Source of the DNA: a virus
Length of the DNA stretch: 29,755 nt
Direction: 5' to 3' (one strand)
Virus record (IMG/VR): IMGVR_UViG_3300048597_000652
Span: 1-29,755 of that record
In this document: positions 1 to 7,088 of the stretch, piece after piece
Layout: every line of letters starts with the position of its first letter
Numbering within the stretch: position 1 is the first letter of the stretch
The notes under the pieces: model-generated
What the model saw: only the letters and a program-made list of their open reading frames with translations
Databases searched by the model: none
Told to the model about the DNA's origin: nothing
Made by a program: the position numbers and the translations under genes

Positions 1-1203
1 ATGGGAACGATTATCGAGCGCGCCCGCAAGGACGGCTCTGTCGCCTATATGGCGCAGATCATGATCATGCGCGACCGGAAAGTCGTGCACCGCGAATCGA
101 AGACCTTCGACCGGCGGCAGGCGGCCACAGCCTGGATCAGGAAGCGGGAGGCCGAGTTGGCCAAGCCCGACGCTGCGCTGGGTGTGAAACAAAGCGGACG
201 CAATCCCACCTTGGCTCAGGCCATCGACAGGTACATCGCCGAAAGCCGCCGGGCCCTCGGGCGCACCAAGGCGCAGGTGCTGGCGGCCATCAAATCCCAT
301 GACATCGCCGGCATGGCCTGCGCCGACATCCGGAGCGATCACATCGTCGAATTCGCCAGCGCGCTGGCGGCGAGCGTCCAGCCCTCGACGGTCGCCAACT
401 ACATGTCGCATCTGGGCGCAGTCTTCGCCATCGCGCGCCCCGCCTGGGGCTATCCGCTGGACGAGCGCGCTATGACCGACGCGTTCAGGGTCACCCGGCG
501 GCTGGGCGTGACCGGCAAGTCGAAGTCGCGGGAGCGCCGGCCGACGCTGGATGAGCTCGACAGGCTGCTGACGCATTTCGCCGAGCGGCGGGCGAGACGC
601 CCGGGCGTCACGCCCATGGTCGCCATCATCGTATTCGCCCTGTTCTCGACCCGGCGGCTTGAGGAGATCACGCGAATCCGGTGGTCCGATCTCGATGCCG
701 AAGGGGAGCGCGTGATGGTCCGCGCCATGAAAAACCCCGGCGAGAAGATCGGCAATGATGTCTGGTGCGATCTGCCGGAGCCGGCGCTGCGCGTCGCGTC
801 GGCCATGCCGCGCCAGAGCATCGAGATATTTCCCTATGGCGGGGATGGGATCGGCGCAGCGTTCACACGCGCCTGCCGGCTCCTCGCCATCGATGATCTG
901 CATTTTCACGATCTGCGCCATGAAGGAGTCTCGCGCCTGTTCGAGATGGGGCGCACGATTCCTCAGGTGGCAAGCGTCTCGGGCCACAGGTCATGGCAAT
1001 CCCTGAAACGCTACACGCATCTGCGCCAGACAGGCGACCGCCTCAAACGCTGGCCATGGATCGATTCCGCCGTGAAGGAGGCCTGCGAAACGAAAAAAGG
1101 CCCCGCCCCGGCGCGGCGGCCGGGACGGGGCGTTGACTTCGAATTTGTGAAGAGCGTGAGCGGGTCCGGCGCCAAACCAGACCCCGCGGCGGAAGGGCGT
1201 TGA
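1..1203 (+). CDS. int: Phage integrase, tyrosine recombinase family
   Basis: The 400-residue product should catalyse site-specific integration and excision of the prophage. The N-terminal part (about 1-60) resembles an arm-binding domain, about 68-160 the core-binding domain, and about 180-345 the catalytic domain. Visible catalytic residues are Arg219 in STRRLEEI, a likely Lys244 in MKNP, His303 and Arg306 in HDLRH, His329 in GHRSW and the nucleophile Tyr338 in KRYTHL. It is the only + strand gene and converges on the late operon, 28 bases from the end of the next gene. The ATG is the first base of the window, so a longer N-terminus cannot be excluded. The last 35-40 residues look non-conserved, and their DNA carries a terminator for the opposite strand. 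The family call is firm. The attachment site is not visible and probably lies left of the window. Confidence 0.95.
   Translation: MGTIIERARKDGSVAYMAQIMIMRDRKVVHRESKTFDRRQAATAWIRKREAELAKPDAALGVKQSGRNPTLAQAIDRYIAESRRALGRTKAQVLAAIKSHDIAGMACADIRSDHIVEFASALAASVQPSTVANYMSHLGAVFAIARPAWGYPLDERAMTDAFRVTRRLGVTGKSKSRERRPTLDELDRLLTHFAERRARRPGVTPMVAIIVFALFSTRRLEEITRIRWSDLDAEGERVMVRAMKNPGEKIGNDVWCDLPEPALRVASAMPRQSIEIFPYGGDGIGAAFTRACRLLAIDDLHFHDLRHEGVSRLFEMGRTIPQVASVSGHRSWQSLKRYTHLRQTGDRLKRWPWIDSAVKEACETKKGPAPARRPGRGVDFEFVKSVSGSGAKPDPAAEGR
1093..1131 (-). terminator. Intrinsic terminator of the late operon, inside the 3' end of int
   Basis: Read on the - strand, arms 1131-1119 and 1112-1100 pair over 13 positions (one G-U) around a 6-base loop. 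After one further base a run of six T follows (1098-1093). This is a classic GC-rich stem plus U-tract. On the + strand there is no T-run, so it should act only on leftward transcripts, about 100 bases after the last late gene. It overlaps integrase codons of about residues 365-377. Confidence 0.8.
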
Positions 1204-1231
1204 CGCGCCCCGAAGCTCCGCCGGTCCTTGA

Positions 1232-1639
1232 TCAGCCGCGCACCATCTCCCTGACGAGGGGATCGATGACACGAGTATTCTGATGCTCTGCGTTGCCTTT
1301 CGCCCAGTCCTCGTCAACCACAGCCTGAAGCGCGATCTCCCCGGCGCAGGCCGCGTAGCCGGCGGCGTCGATGTAATCATCCGGATTGACCGCGCCGCTC
1401 TGTGTGCGGGCAATCTTCATGATCACCATCATGTGGCCGACATCCGCGGGGCCAAGGGGGCTGGCAGGCTCGCGACGGATCGAGAGATAGGCGCTCCACA
1501 ACGCGCCGATGCGGCGGAAATTGTCCGCCTTTCCGCCATGCTGCGCCTCGCGCTCGCCACCGACCAGTTCGGAGGCGATGCCGGCGATCTCATGGGCCTT
1601 CAATGCCTTTTTCACGCGGCCTCGCTCCAGCTTGTCCAT
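1232..1639 (-). CDS. DUF6378-type phage protein of unknown function
   Basis: This 135-residue protein has the conserved block FRRIGALWSAYLS, then GPADVGHMMVIMKIAR, then PDDYIDAAGYAACAGEIA, which I recognise as the DUF6378 type found in many phages. No enzymatic role is established. The N-terminus (MDKLERGRVKKALKAHEIAG) is basic and helical. The start at 1639 leaves a 28-base overlap with the upstream phosphoesterase gene; a longer reading from 1702 would overlap far more and is not preferred. It is the last gene of the leftward operon, just before the terminator in int. Genes in this place are often accessory cargo. The family call is fairly sure, the function is open. Confidence 0.75.
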   Translation of the reverse strand: MDKLERGRVKKALKAHEIAGIASELVGGEREAQHGGKADNFRRIGALWSAYLSIRREPASPLGPADVGHMMVIMKIARTQSGAVNPDDYIDAAGYAACAGEIALQAVVDEDWAKGNAEHQNTRVIDPLVREMVRG

Positions 1640-2979
1640 GGGGTTTTCGAGAGGTTGACGGGATCCTCGAGCAGCACCTCGCGATAGGCCGTCTGGCCCC
1701 ATTTCGGATGCACCAGCCAGAGCGGCTGGCTCGGGATCGAGGGCGTCGCCCTCAGGGCGTTCTTGGCGTATTCGTCAAAGCCCTTGAGGCAGTTGGCCAC
1801 CGTGATGCCGGGCAGCATCAGGGGTTGGTGCCAGTGGCCGAGCAGCAGCCGATCGAAGTCGCGCCCGATGGCGGAGGCCTGCTTGCCGACCTTCATCGAG
1901 CCGCGCATGATCGGCCCGATCGACCCGATGATGCCGTCGCCGCCCTTCACCCCGAGCATGTCGCCATGCATGCCCAGATACCGGACATTGTAGACCCGGT
2001 AGAGCACCTCATTGGCGTCCGGATTCAGGAACACGATCTCGGGGCGTCCGGCATAGTGCCGGCGCAGCATCTCGTAGATCAGCCAGTCGAACGAGTTGTG
2101 GACATAGCGCTTGAACTCGGGCTTGGGCGTGTTGCGCGCATGATTGCCAGAGGCGCACGGGCAGAACACCCGCCCGAAGGCGTCGATCATCCGGTCGAGC
2201 GCCCAGACCAGCAGGTCGCGTATGCGCAGGGCCGACTGGATCACGCTCTCCTCGTCGGTCTTGGCGAGCTCCGCATGCAGCGCACCCGACACGAAATCAC
2301 CGAGGAGGTTGATCACGATGCCGGGATAGGAGCCGGGTCCATGGTCGCGCAGGAGATGGATCGTGGTCTCGACAAGCCGGCGCACCCGCCGTTCCAGCAC
2401 GGCGGTGTCGAAGCTGTTCACGCCATTGGTCTCGTGCAGCCGGACGACCTCCCCGCCATGCCAGTCCGCCCAGATTGTCGCGGGCACCTCGGGCAGGCCG
2501 CTGCTGTGCGATTTGCCGATGAGCCAGTCCGGCGGCGTCGCAGGCTCGGCGGCGATGGAGCCAACCAGCCGCCGGATCGCCTCGGCGTCCAGTTCGGCCC
2601 GCGCCCAGTCCTTCTTCTCGCGCCGCAGCCGCGATATCTCATCCTCGAGACGCACGGCCCGCTTCACCTCATCGGAGGAGGCCGGCTCGCGCGCGGCCGG
2701 GGCGGCCTTCTGTTTCGGCGCGGCCTTGCGTCTCGGCGCATGGGGCGCCGGCGTGACGCCATTGGCTAAGAGCCCGTGCAGCTCGGCGGCGCGGCCCAGC
2801 CGGTTGGAAAGAGCAGAGCAGGAAAGCCCCAGCGCCTTCGCGGCCATCATGATGGCCGATGTTCCTTCCGCGCCTCGCGGCATTGGATACAGCGCGCCCG
2901 CAGCCATCGCCGTCTCGACGGCGCGGATGGCGGCCTGCGCCGCCTCAAGCGAAAGCGGTGCGTTGAGCCGTCGCGGCAT
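1612..2979 (-). CDS. HTH plus calcineurin-like metallophosphoesterase
   Basis: The 455-residue product has an N-terminal helix-turn-helix-like segment (about 10-75, with KALGLSCSALSNRLGRA), a basic Ala/Pro/Lys linker, a short coiled coil (about 103-135) and a C-terminal calcineurin-like phosphoesterase domain. The metal-binding motifs appear in order: D172-W-H174 in ADWHGG, G227-D228 in LLGDF, GNH at 278-280, H338 in GMHGD, and GHWH at 381-384. It probably hydrolyses a phosphodiester or phosphomonoester with bound Mn or Zn, and the HTH suggests that it acts on or near DNA. The ATG shares one base with the stop of the upstream gene (TGATG), implying coupled translation. Substrate and role are unknown. 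DNA processing, repair or defence evasion are possibilities, not conclusions. Confidence 0.8.
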   Translation of the reverse strand: MPRRLNAPLSLEAAQAAIRAVETAMAAGALYPMPRGAEGTSAIMMAAKALGLSCSALSNRLGRAAELHGLLANGVTPAPHAPRRKAAPKQKAAPAAREPASSDEVKRAVRLEDEISRLRREKKDWARAELDAEAIRRLVGSIAAEPATPPDWLIGKSHSSGLPEVPATIWADWHGGEVVRLHETNGVNSFDTAVLERRVRRLVETTIHLLRDHGPGSYPGIVINLLGDFVSGALHAELAKTDEESVIQSALRIRDLLVWALDRMIDAFGRVFCPCASGNHARNTPKPEFKRYVHNSFDWLIYEMLRRHYAGRPEIVFLNPDANEVLYRVYNVRYLGMHGDMLGVKGGDGIIGSIGPIMRGSMKVGKQASAIGRDFDRLLLGHWHQPLMLPGITVANCLKGFDEYAKNALRATPSIPSQPLWLVHPKWGQTAYREVLLEDPVNLSKTPWTSWSEAA

Positions 2980-3329
2980 CACGGCGTCTCCAATTTCCCG
3001 GCATTTTTCGGACGGCGGGCGGGCGGCGGTATGTTGTGCCGCTCGAGCGTGCTGGTGAGGTCAGTGATATGCTCATTGAGGTCCGAGACCTCCGCCTTCA
3101 GGCTCATCACCTCGCGCGAGAGCTGTGCGATTGCAGCCTCCGCGCGCGTCAGCGTCGCAGTGTAGAGGCTGACGGCTGAAGCCACGGCGGCGTTGACCGA
3201 TTCCTGCATGTCAGGCGCGCGCTCGACGCGCTTGGTGCGCCAACCCAGGACATGAGAGGCCAGCCCGCCGACGAGCACGCAGATCGGACCGAGGATAGCT
3301 GGCTCCGCCAGCTTATCGAGCAGGCTCAT
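2979..3329 (-). CDS. Membrane-anchored coiled-coil protein of the lysis region
   Basis: The 116-residue product has one hydrophobic segment near the N-terminus (about 9-30, AILGPICVLVGGLASHVLGW), a short basic stretch, and then a long helical region with heptad-like spacing (about 45-100, including AIAQLSREVMSLKAEVSDL), ending in a Pro/Arg-rich tail. That layout fits an inner-membrane spanin or another lysis accessory protein. It directly follows the holin-like gene and precedes the phosphoesterase gene with a one-base overlap. ATG at 3329 was chosen; a GTG at 3338 in frame is possible. No outer-membrane spanin lipobox was found nested in it. The lysis role is inferred from topology and position. 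Confidence 0.65.
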   Translation of the reverse strand: MSLLDKLAEPAILGPICVLVGGLASHVLGWRTKRVERAPDMQESVNAAVASAVSLYTATLTRAEAAIAQLSREVMSLKAEVSDLNEHITDLTSTLERHNIPPPARRPKNAGKLETP

Positions 3330-3345
3330 GGAAATCACCCGCCGA

Positions 3346-3525
3346 TCACTTGATGACCGGGCGGGTGCGGTTCCACATCGCCCACCAGGCGATGCCGGCG
3401 AGCGAAAGGGACGCGCCCGTGAAGGTCACGGCCATGTCGGCGTTGATATATCCACGCTGCACCAGCCAGCCCGCGACGAACTGGAGGATGATGCGGACAA
3501 ACTGCTGGACTGTATCCCACTGCAT
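3346..3525 (-). CDS. Small holin-like membrane protein
   Basis: This 59-residue gene lies next to the endolysin. It reads MQWDTVQQFVRIILQFVAGW and continues through a polar patch to a second hydrophobic segment (about 34-51, TFTGASLSLAGIAWWAMW), ending NRTRPVIK. Two short hydrophobic helices with a charged C-terminus suit a holin of the Pam3-gp28 type, which is a recognition from memory and not a search result. AGGAG sits 7 bases before the ATG. It follows the endolysin gene by about 100 bases. A holin would form the inner-membrane lesion that lets the endolysin reach the cell wall. The gene is real with good confidence; the holin role is inferred. Confidence 0.75.
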   Translation of the reverse strand: MQWDTVQQFVRIILQFVAGWLVQRGYINADMAVTFTGASLSLAGIAWWAMWNRTRPVIK

Positions 3526-3627
3526 GACGAGGCTCCTATGAGGGTTGCGCGAGGGTGTTGGCGAGATCAGCGAACCGCTTCGACGGCCGCGAGCGTGTCG
3601 GCGACGACGCGGATCGCGCCCATTGCA

Positions 3628-4161
3628 TTACGCCTCGTTCTTCGAGACGCGGCCCGTCGATGCCAGTCTCACCACCCGCACATTCGCCGGGGCGGCGATG
3701 GCATAGGAGCGGCGGGCGGCGATGCAGCGGCTCTTCGCGATCCTCACGATGCTCACCGCATCGCCCTGGTTGCCGCCGAGAACGTGATAGGCGCTGGCGT
3801 CCTCGCCGACATAGAGGCCGACATGCCCGCCGCCGGGCCGCACGAACACCAGAACGTCGCCAAGGCTGGCGCGCGGGCTCCTGTCGCCCCATGTCGCCCA
3901 TGCCCGCGCCCAGAGCGGCGAGGCAGGCAATGATTTGCCGGCACGCTTTGCGATGATCGCCGCGAACAACCCGCACCACGGCACGGAATCGGCGCTGTAG
4001 ACCCGCGCCACATCGCCGCCGGTCTCGCGTGCCCATTCCATGATCGCCGGGGTGTTTCCCGCCCCAGCCGTCTCGCGCGTGCCGTAGAGTTTCAGCGCCT
4101 CGACGAGCATCTTCGGGCCGGGCTCGGAGGCGAGCCAGGCATAGGCTTTCGGTAGCGGCAT
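3628..4161 (-). CDS. Putative endolysin, NlpC/P60-CHAP-like (TIGR02594 type)
   Basis: The 177-residue product matches the TIGR02594 pattern of small cysteine peptidases. It starts with KAYAWLASEPGPKMLVEALKLYG, then has a catalytic Cys63 in VPWCGLF, His113 in GGGHVGLYVG and Asn131 in GGNQGD, forming a Cys-His-Asn triad. GDVLVF just before the His motif is typical of CHAP and NlpC folds. It likely cleaves peptide or amide bonds in peptidoglycan at the end of infection. There is no signal peptide, so release through the downstream holin-like protein is expected. AGGAG stands 6 bases before the ATG. The C-terminal 25 residues look like an unstructured tail. Confidence 0.85.
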   Translation of the reverse strand: MPLPKAYAWLASEPGPKMLVEALKLYGTRETAGAGNTPAIMEWARETGGDVARVYSADSVPWCGLFAAIIAKRAGKSLPASPLWARAWATWGDRSPRASLGDVLVFVRPGGGHVGLYVGEDASAYHVLGGNQGDAVSIVRIAKSRCIAARRSYAIAAPANVRVVRLASTGRVSKNEA

Positions 4162-4259
4162 GGCACGCTCCTGAAGTTCGGTGATGGGAAGAGGTCAAAC
4201 CCCGCCGGGCCGCTCACGGGCGCTCTCCGGGTCTCAGGGCGCGAAGCAGAAGTCGGCCG

Positions 4260-4937
4260 TCAACCGCAGTTCACACCGAGGTATTGCCGCCATGTCGCTA
4301 TCCGCCAGTATCGGCTGATCTGGCTGGCTGCAGAGAGGTGAACGCCGTCGCCATTGAGCGCGCCGATAGCCGCGAAGCCGTCGCCGCCTGCGATGGTTTC
4401 GGGCCACCACCAATCCCAAAGCGAACCCGAAAGGTTGGCAGCACTGGCTATAGCCTGATTGACGGCGGTTCGGCTCGCTACGCTTGCGAAAGAGGCTGCG
4501 GTTGGCGGGACGGGCCACATCACCACGACAGCGCCCCGTGATTTGAACGCGGTTGCTATGGCGATAAGATGCGAGTGCATCTGGCTCCACTCCGCGCTTG
4601 CTTGGTCAATAACCAGGTTGTTTGTGCCAATCATGACGTGGACGAGGCGCGGCATGGTGAGCGCCGCCAGAGCATCGGCGCGGGCGGCAATGTCCGCAAT
4701 TCGCGCGCCGCCAAACCCGGCGTTCACCAGATTGCAGCCGTCATTGTGCCCCCACCAGAACATCTCGGTGTTGCTGTCGCCGAGCAACAGAATGCGGTTC
4801 ACGCCAAGCAAATCTACATGGGACGCGATTACCCCCATGCGGGCGAGGAAATGGGAATCCCAAAAACTTTGGGCCCGGAGCGGTGCCGGCAGGAGGCAGA
4901 CGAGCGCCAGCAGCGCCGCGAAGACGCAGCGTTTCAT
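4260..4937 (-). CDS. Secreted SGNH/GDSL hydrolase
   Basis: The 225-residue product begins with a clear Sec signal peptide (MKRCVFAALLALVCLLPAPL, then RAQS, likely cut after Ala22). The mature part has the SGNH blocks: GDSN at 53-56 with nucleophile Ser55, Gly in AGFGG near 75, GTNN with Asn106, and D197-G-V-H200. Enzymes of this fold are esterases, often removing acetyl groups from polysaccharides. AGGA lies 7 bases before the ATG at 4937; a longer open frame upstream lacks support. It sits between the fibre-assembly-like gene and the endolysin. The export signal makes a virion tail-spike role less likely than action on the host envelope during lysis or lysogeny. The fold is certain, the substrate unknown. 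Confidence 0.88.
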   Translation of the reverse strand: MKRCVFAALLALVCLLPAPLRAQSFWDSHFLARMGVIASHVDLLGVNRILLLGDSNTEMFWWGHNDGCNLVNAGFGGARIADIAARADALAALTMPRLVHVMIGTNNLVIDQASAEWSQMHSHLIAIATAFKSRGAVVVMWPVPPTAASFASVASRTAVNQAIASAANLSGSLWDWWWPETIAGGDGFAAIGALNGDGVHLSAASQISRYWRIATWRQYLGVNCG

Positions 4938-4971
4938 GTGTGGTTCCTGCAGAGTTCGGGTGGGGGGGGTG

Positions 4972-5457
4972 TCAGGCCTTCGGCCAGGTGATCTTCGGCA
5001 GTGCGACGACCAGTGCTTCGGCATCGTCAGGCGCTGCAGTTCGGCCCGCCTCCACATCCGCTTGAAGGGCGAAAGCAGCGGTCCAGGCGGCGTCACGCCA
5101 TGCGATGAATGCGATGGCGTCGGCGGCCCATGCCGGCACGGTCGAACCCGCATAGCTCGCGCAACTGACGCTGGAGGAGTAGCCGCGCGCCTTGGCCGTC
5201 GCCTCGATATGCTCCTCGACGGCGGACTGCATCCCCGCCAAGGCGCGGGCGGCCCCCTTCACGGCCAGTGCGTCGCGGGCGGCCTTGGTCAGCGCGCCGT
5301 CTTTCCATATTCGCGCGAAGGCGGTGCGGGCGGCTGGCGCTACCCACAGTCCCTCTCCGTCATAGTCGAGCAAGGGGTCGCGCGGGTCGGACGGGGGCAG
5401 CAATTCGGCAATGGACTGCACATCGGCCAGGTCCATCGGTTGGCGGGGATCGCTCAT
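4972..5457 (-). CDS. Tail-fibre-assembly-like protein (DUF4376-like)
   Basis: The 161-residue product has a C-terminal block (about 75-160) with HIEATAKARGYSSSVSCASY, then VPAWAADAIAFIAWRDAAW, the pattern of DUF4376-like proteins found directly after tail fibre genes in many phages. Such proteins are thought to be fibre chaperones or small fibre-associated proteins. The start at 5457 is favoured by GGAG six bases upstream. An ATG at 5475 would overlap the fibre stop (ATGA), but no good ribosome site precedes it. It follows the tail fibre gene directly. The function is inferred mostly from position and the weakly conserved block. Confidence 0.65.
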   Translation of the reverse strand: MSDPRQPMDLADVQSIAELLPPSDPRDPLLDYDGEGLWVAPAARTAFARIWKDGALTKAARDALAVKGAARALAGMQSAVEEHIEATAKARGYSSSVSCASYAGSTVPAWAADAIAFIAWRDAAWTAAFALQADVEAGRTAAPDDAEALVVALPKITWPKA

Positions 5458-5471
5458 GGCTGGCTCCATTT

Positions 5472-6470
5472 TCATGCGCCGAGGCGGGTAAAGAGGCACC
5501 CGCCGGTAATTGTCTGCGAAAAACCGCCGGAGTTTTGCTGGAAGCCGGCAATATCGAGCGTGTCGCCGGCGGAGATCAGCGCAGTGCCTGTCGCGACAGT
5601 GTTCATGCCGCCAGGGGAGCCACCTGCTGAATAATCACCGGTGACGGCAAAGGCCGTGCCATTGCGCCGCAAATAGCCCCAGATGATCGTGGTATCGTTG
5701 CGGCTGTTGGCATTCAGCCATGCGGTCGCCATCCAGAGCCCCGCGTCACGTGGGCCGAAGGTGAACAATCCGCCAGAATATGTGGTCGACGGGTCGATGA
5801 ACCTCTGTCGAACCGACGTGAACGGGATACGCGTGACGGTGTTGAACGCAAACAGCGTGCTGAACGTGCCGATGAGGTGTGGAACCTGCTGCGTCTCGAT
5901 AGCGGCCTGAATGCCGGACGGCGGCAACGCGGACTGCAGACGCCATGCGGTGCCATCGTGCCGGATCGAGGAAGCCCGGCCCGAGACAAGTGTTCCCGGC
6001 GCGAGCTGCGTCGTCCCATCCGGCCAAGTCACCGCCGCTGCGCCCAGCCCATCCGGGTTGAACGTCACGTTGCCGGTGTTGTCGGCGGTGGGGACGATCC
6101 AGATCGTCATGCCCGGGAGATCGCCGGAGGTGAGCGCGGGCATCGGAGAGGTGGTCGCAGCGGTGATGGCATTGGCCGTGCCCCCGACAGTGCCGACGCC
6201 GCCGCCGCCATAGAGACGGAATCGTTCGGCGCGGCGGACGGCGCGCGTCGTCAGATTGTCGTCATAGGCGTCTGCGAGTCCGCCCAGCCGCACCAGCCGA
6301 CGCATCTGCATCGTGATGCGGTTGAGCCAGTGCGCGGGGATCGGCGTGCCGGTCCCCGGCGCGCCTCCCACGCAATCGCCGAAGAAGCTGTCTGCAGCCG
6401 CAGGGTTGCTTGGCTCGGCGGGACGCGTCGCGACGGCGCGCGTGACGCCATCAGGTCCGAAAAGGTCCAT
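5472..6470 (-). CDS. Tail fibre with C1q-like tip (Mu gp49 position)
   Basis: The 332-residue product starts with a segment typical of fibre attachment regions (FFGDCVGGAPGTGTPIPAHW then LNRITMQMRRLV, about 29-60). A Gly/Thr-rich shaft follows (about 90-190). The last 135 residues look like a C1q/TNF jelly roll: FTFGPRDAGLWMATAWL, a central strand with LRRNG, then ISAGDTLDIAGFQQNSGG and a closing CLFTRLGA. Such trimeric tips often bind host surface sugars or proteins, so this is the likely receptor-binding protein. It lies four bases after the gp48-like gene and before its presumed assembly factor. The tip assignment is by pattern; no collagen-like stalk is seen. Confidence 0.72.
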   Translation of the reverse strand: MDLFGPDGVTRAVATRPAEPSNPAAADSFFGDCVGGAPGTGTPIPAHWLNRITMQMRRLVRLGGLADAYDDNLTTRAVRRAERFRLYGGGGVGTVGGTANAITAATTSPMPALTSGDLPGMTIWIVPTADNTGNVTFNPDGLGAAAVTWPDGTTQLAPGTLVSGRASSIRHDGTAWRLQSALPPSGIQAAIETQQVPHLIGTFSTLFAFNTVTRIPFTSVRQRFIDPSTTYSGGLFTFGPRDAGLWMATAWLNANSRNDTTIIWGYLRRNGTAFAVTGDYSAGGSPGGMNTVATGTALISAGDTLDIAGFQQNSGGFSQTITGGCLFTRLGA

Positions 6471-6473
6471 GGT

Positions 6474-7088
6474 TCAAGCCTCGGTCCGATAAGTGACAAG
6501 GAGATGGGCGTGCGCCACGCGCTCGATCAGGCAGCGCAGCGGATCGAGAGGGTCGCAGCTGATGGCGGCCCCCGATTCGAGGCATCCGGCCTCGGCGGCG
6601 CTGTCCGCCGGCGTATAGGCCGGGCTCTGCGACACATCGACCGTGATGATGAGGACGCCATTGGCGCCGCCTGGTCCGGCGACGGCGAGGCCCGCCTCGG
6701 CGCATCCAGCCTCGGCCCCGCAAGCCAGCCCGCACCGGATGGACCAGCCGGCGCGGGCCGCGACGAAAGCCAGATAGTCGCAGGTCGCGCCGCCGGAGGC
6801 CGCCACCTTGGCGCAGAGATCCGGGTAGGGATCGCAGCCATCCGGCAACCCGTATTCCAGCATCCAAAGGTCGCGGGTTTCCTGCGCGCTCGCGCAGAAG
6901 AACTCGGGATGCAGATCGCACAGGCGCTGGTTGACGAAGGCGAACATCTCGCTGGCCGCACGCCAGAAGCGCCACAGCACGCTGTCCGGCAGGGGGCCGG
7001 TCTCATGGGTGCGCCAGGCCCGGCCTCGCGGCAGCGACGCCAGCGCCTGCGCCGTGAACTGGTCTGGCGTGGGACAGATCAGGCTCAT
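6474..7088 (-). CDS. Baseplate/tail protein, Mu gp48-like (DUF2313 type)
   Basis: The 204-residue product opens with SLICPTPDQFTAQALASLPR and has RDLWMLEYGLPD, the usual pattern of the YmfQ/Mu gp48 family (DUF2313), a structural protein at the outer baseplate joining it to the fibres. Several Cys pairs lie in the middle and C-terminal parts. The start overlaps the gp47-like stop by four bases (ATGA), so translation is coupled. Order and overlap match the Mu tail module. Confidence 0.8.
   Translation of the reverse strand: MSLICPTPDQFTAQALASLPRGRAWRTHETGPLPDSVLWRFWRAASEMFAFVNQRLCDLHPEFFCASAQETRDLWMLEYGLPDGCDPYPDLCAKVAASGGATCDYLAFVAARAGWSIRCGLACGAEAGCAEAGLAVAGPGGANGVLIITVDVSQSPAYTPADSAAEAGCLESGAAISCDPLDPLRCLIERVAHAHLLVTYRTEA

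Noticed and set aside
3536-3628. Tiny open frames after the endolysin (18 or 30 codons, starts at 3623 or 3628)
   Set aside because: A fair GAGG site precedes them, but they are too short and have no recognisable feature; left as an unassigned gap of about 100 bases.
4162-4259. Small gene or terminator between SGNH hydrolase and endolysin
   Set aside because: The 98 bases show only the endolysin ribosome site; no convincing hairpin with T-run and no plausible gene.
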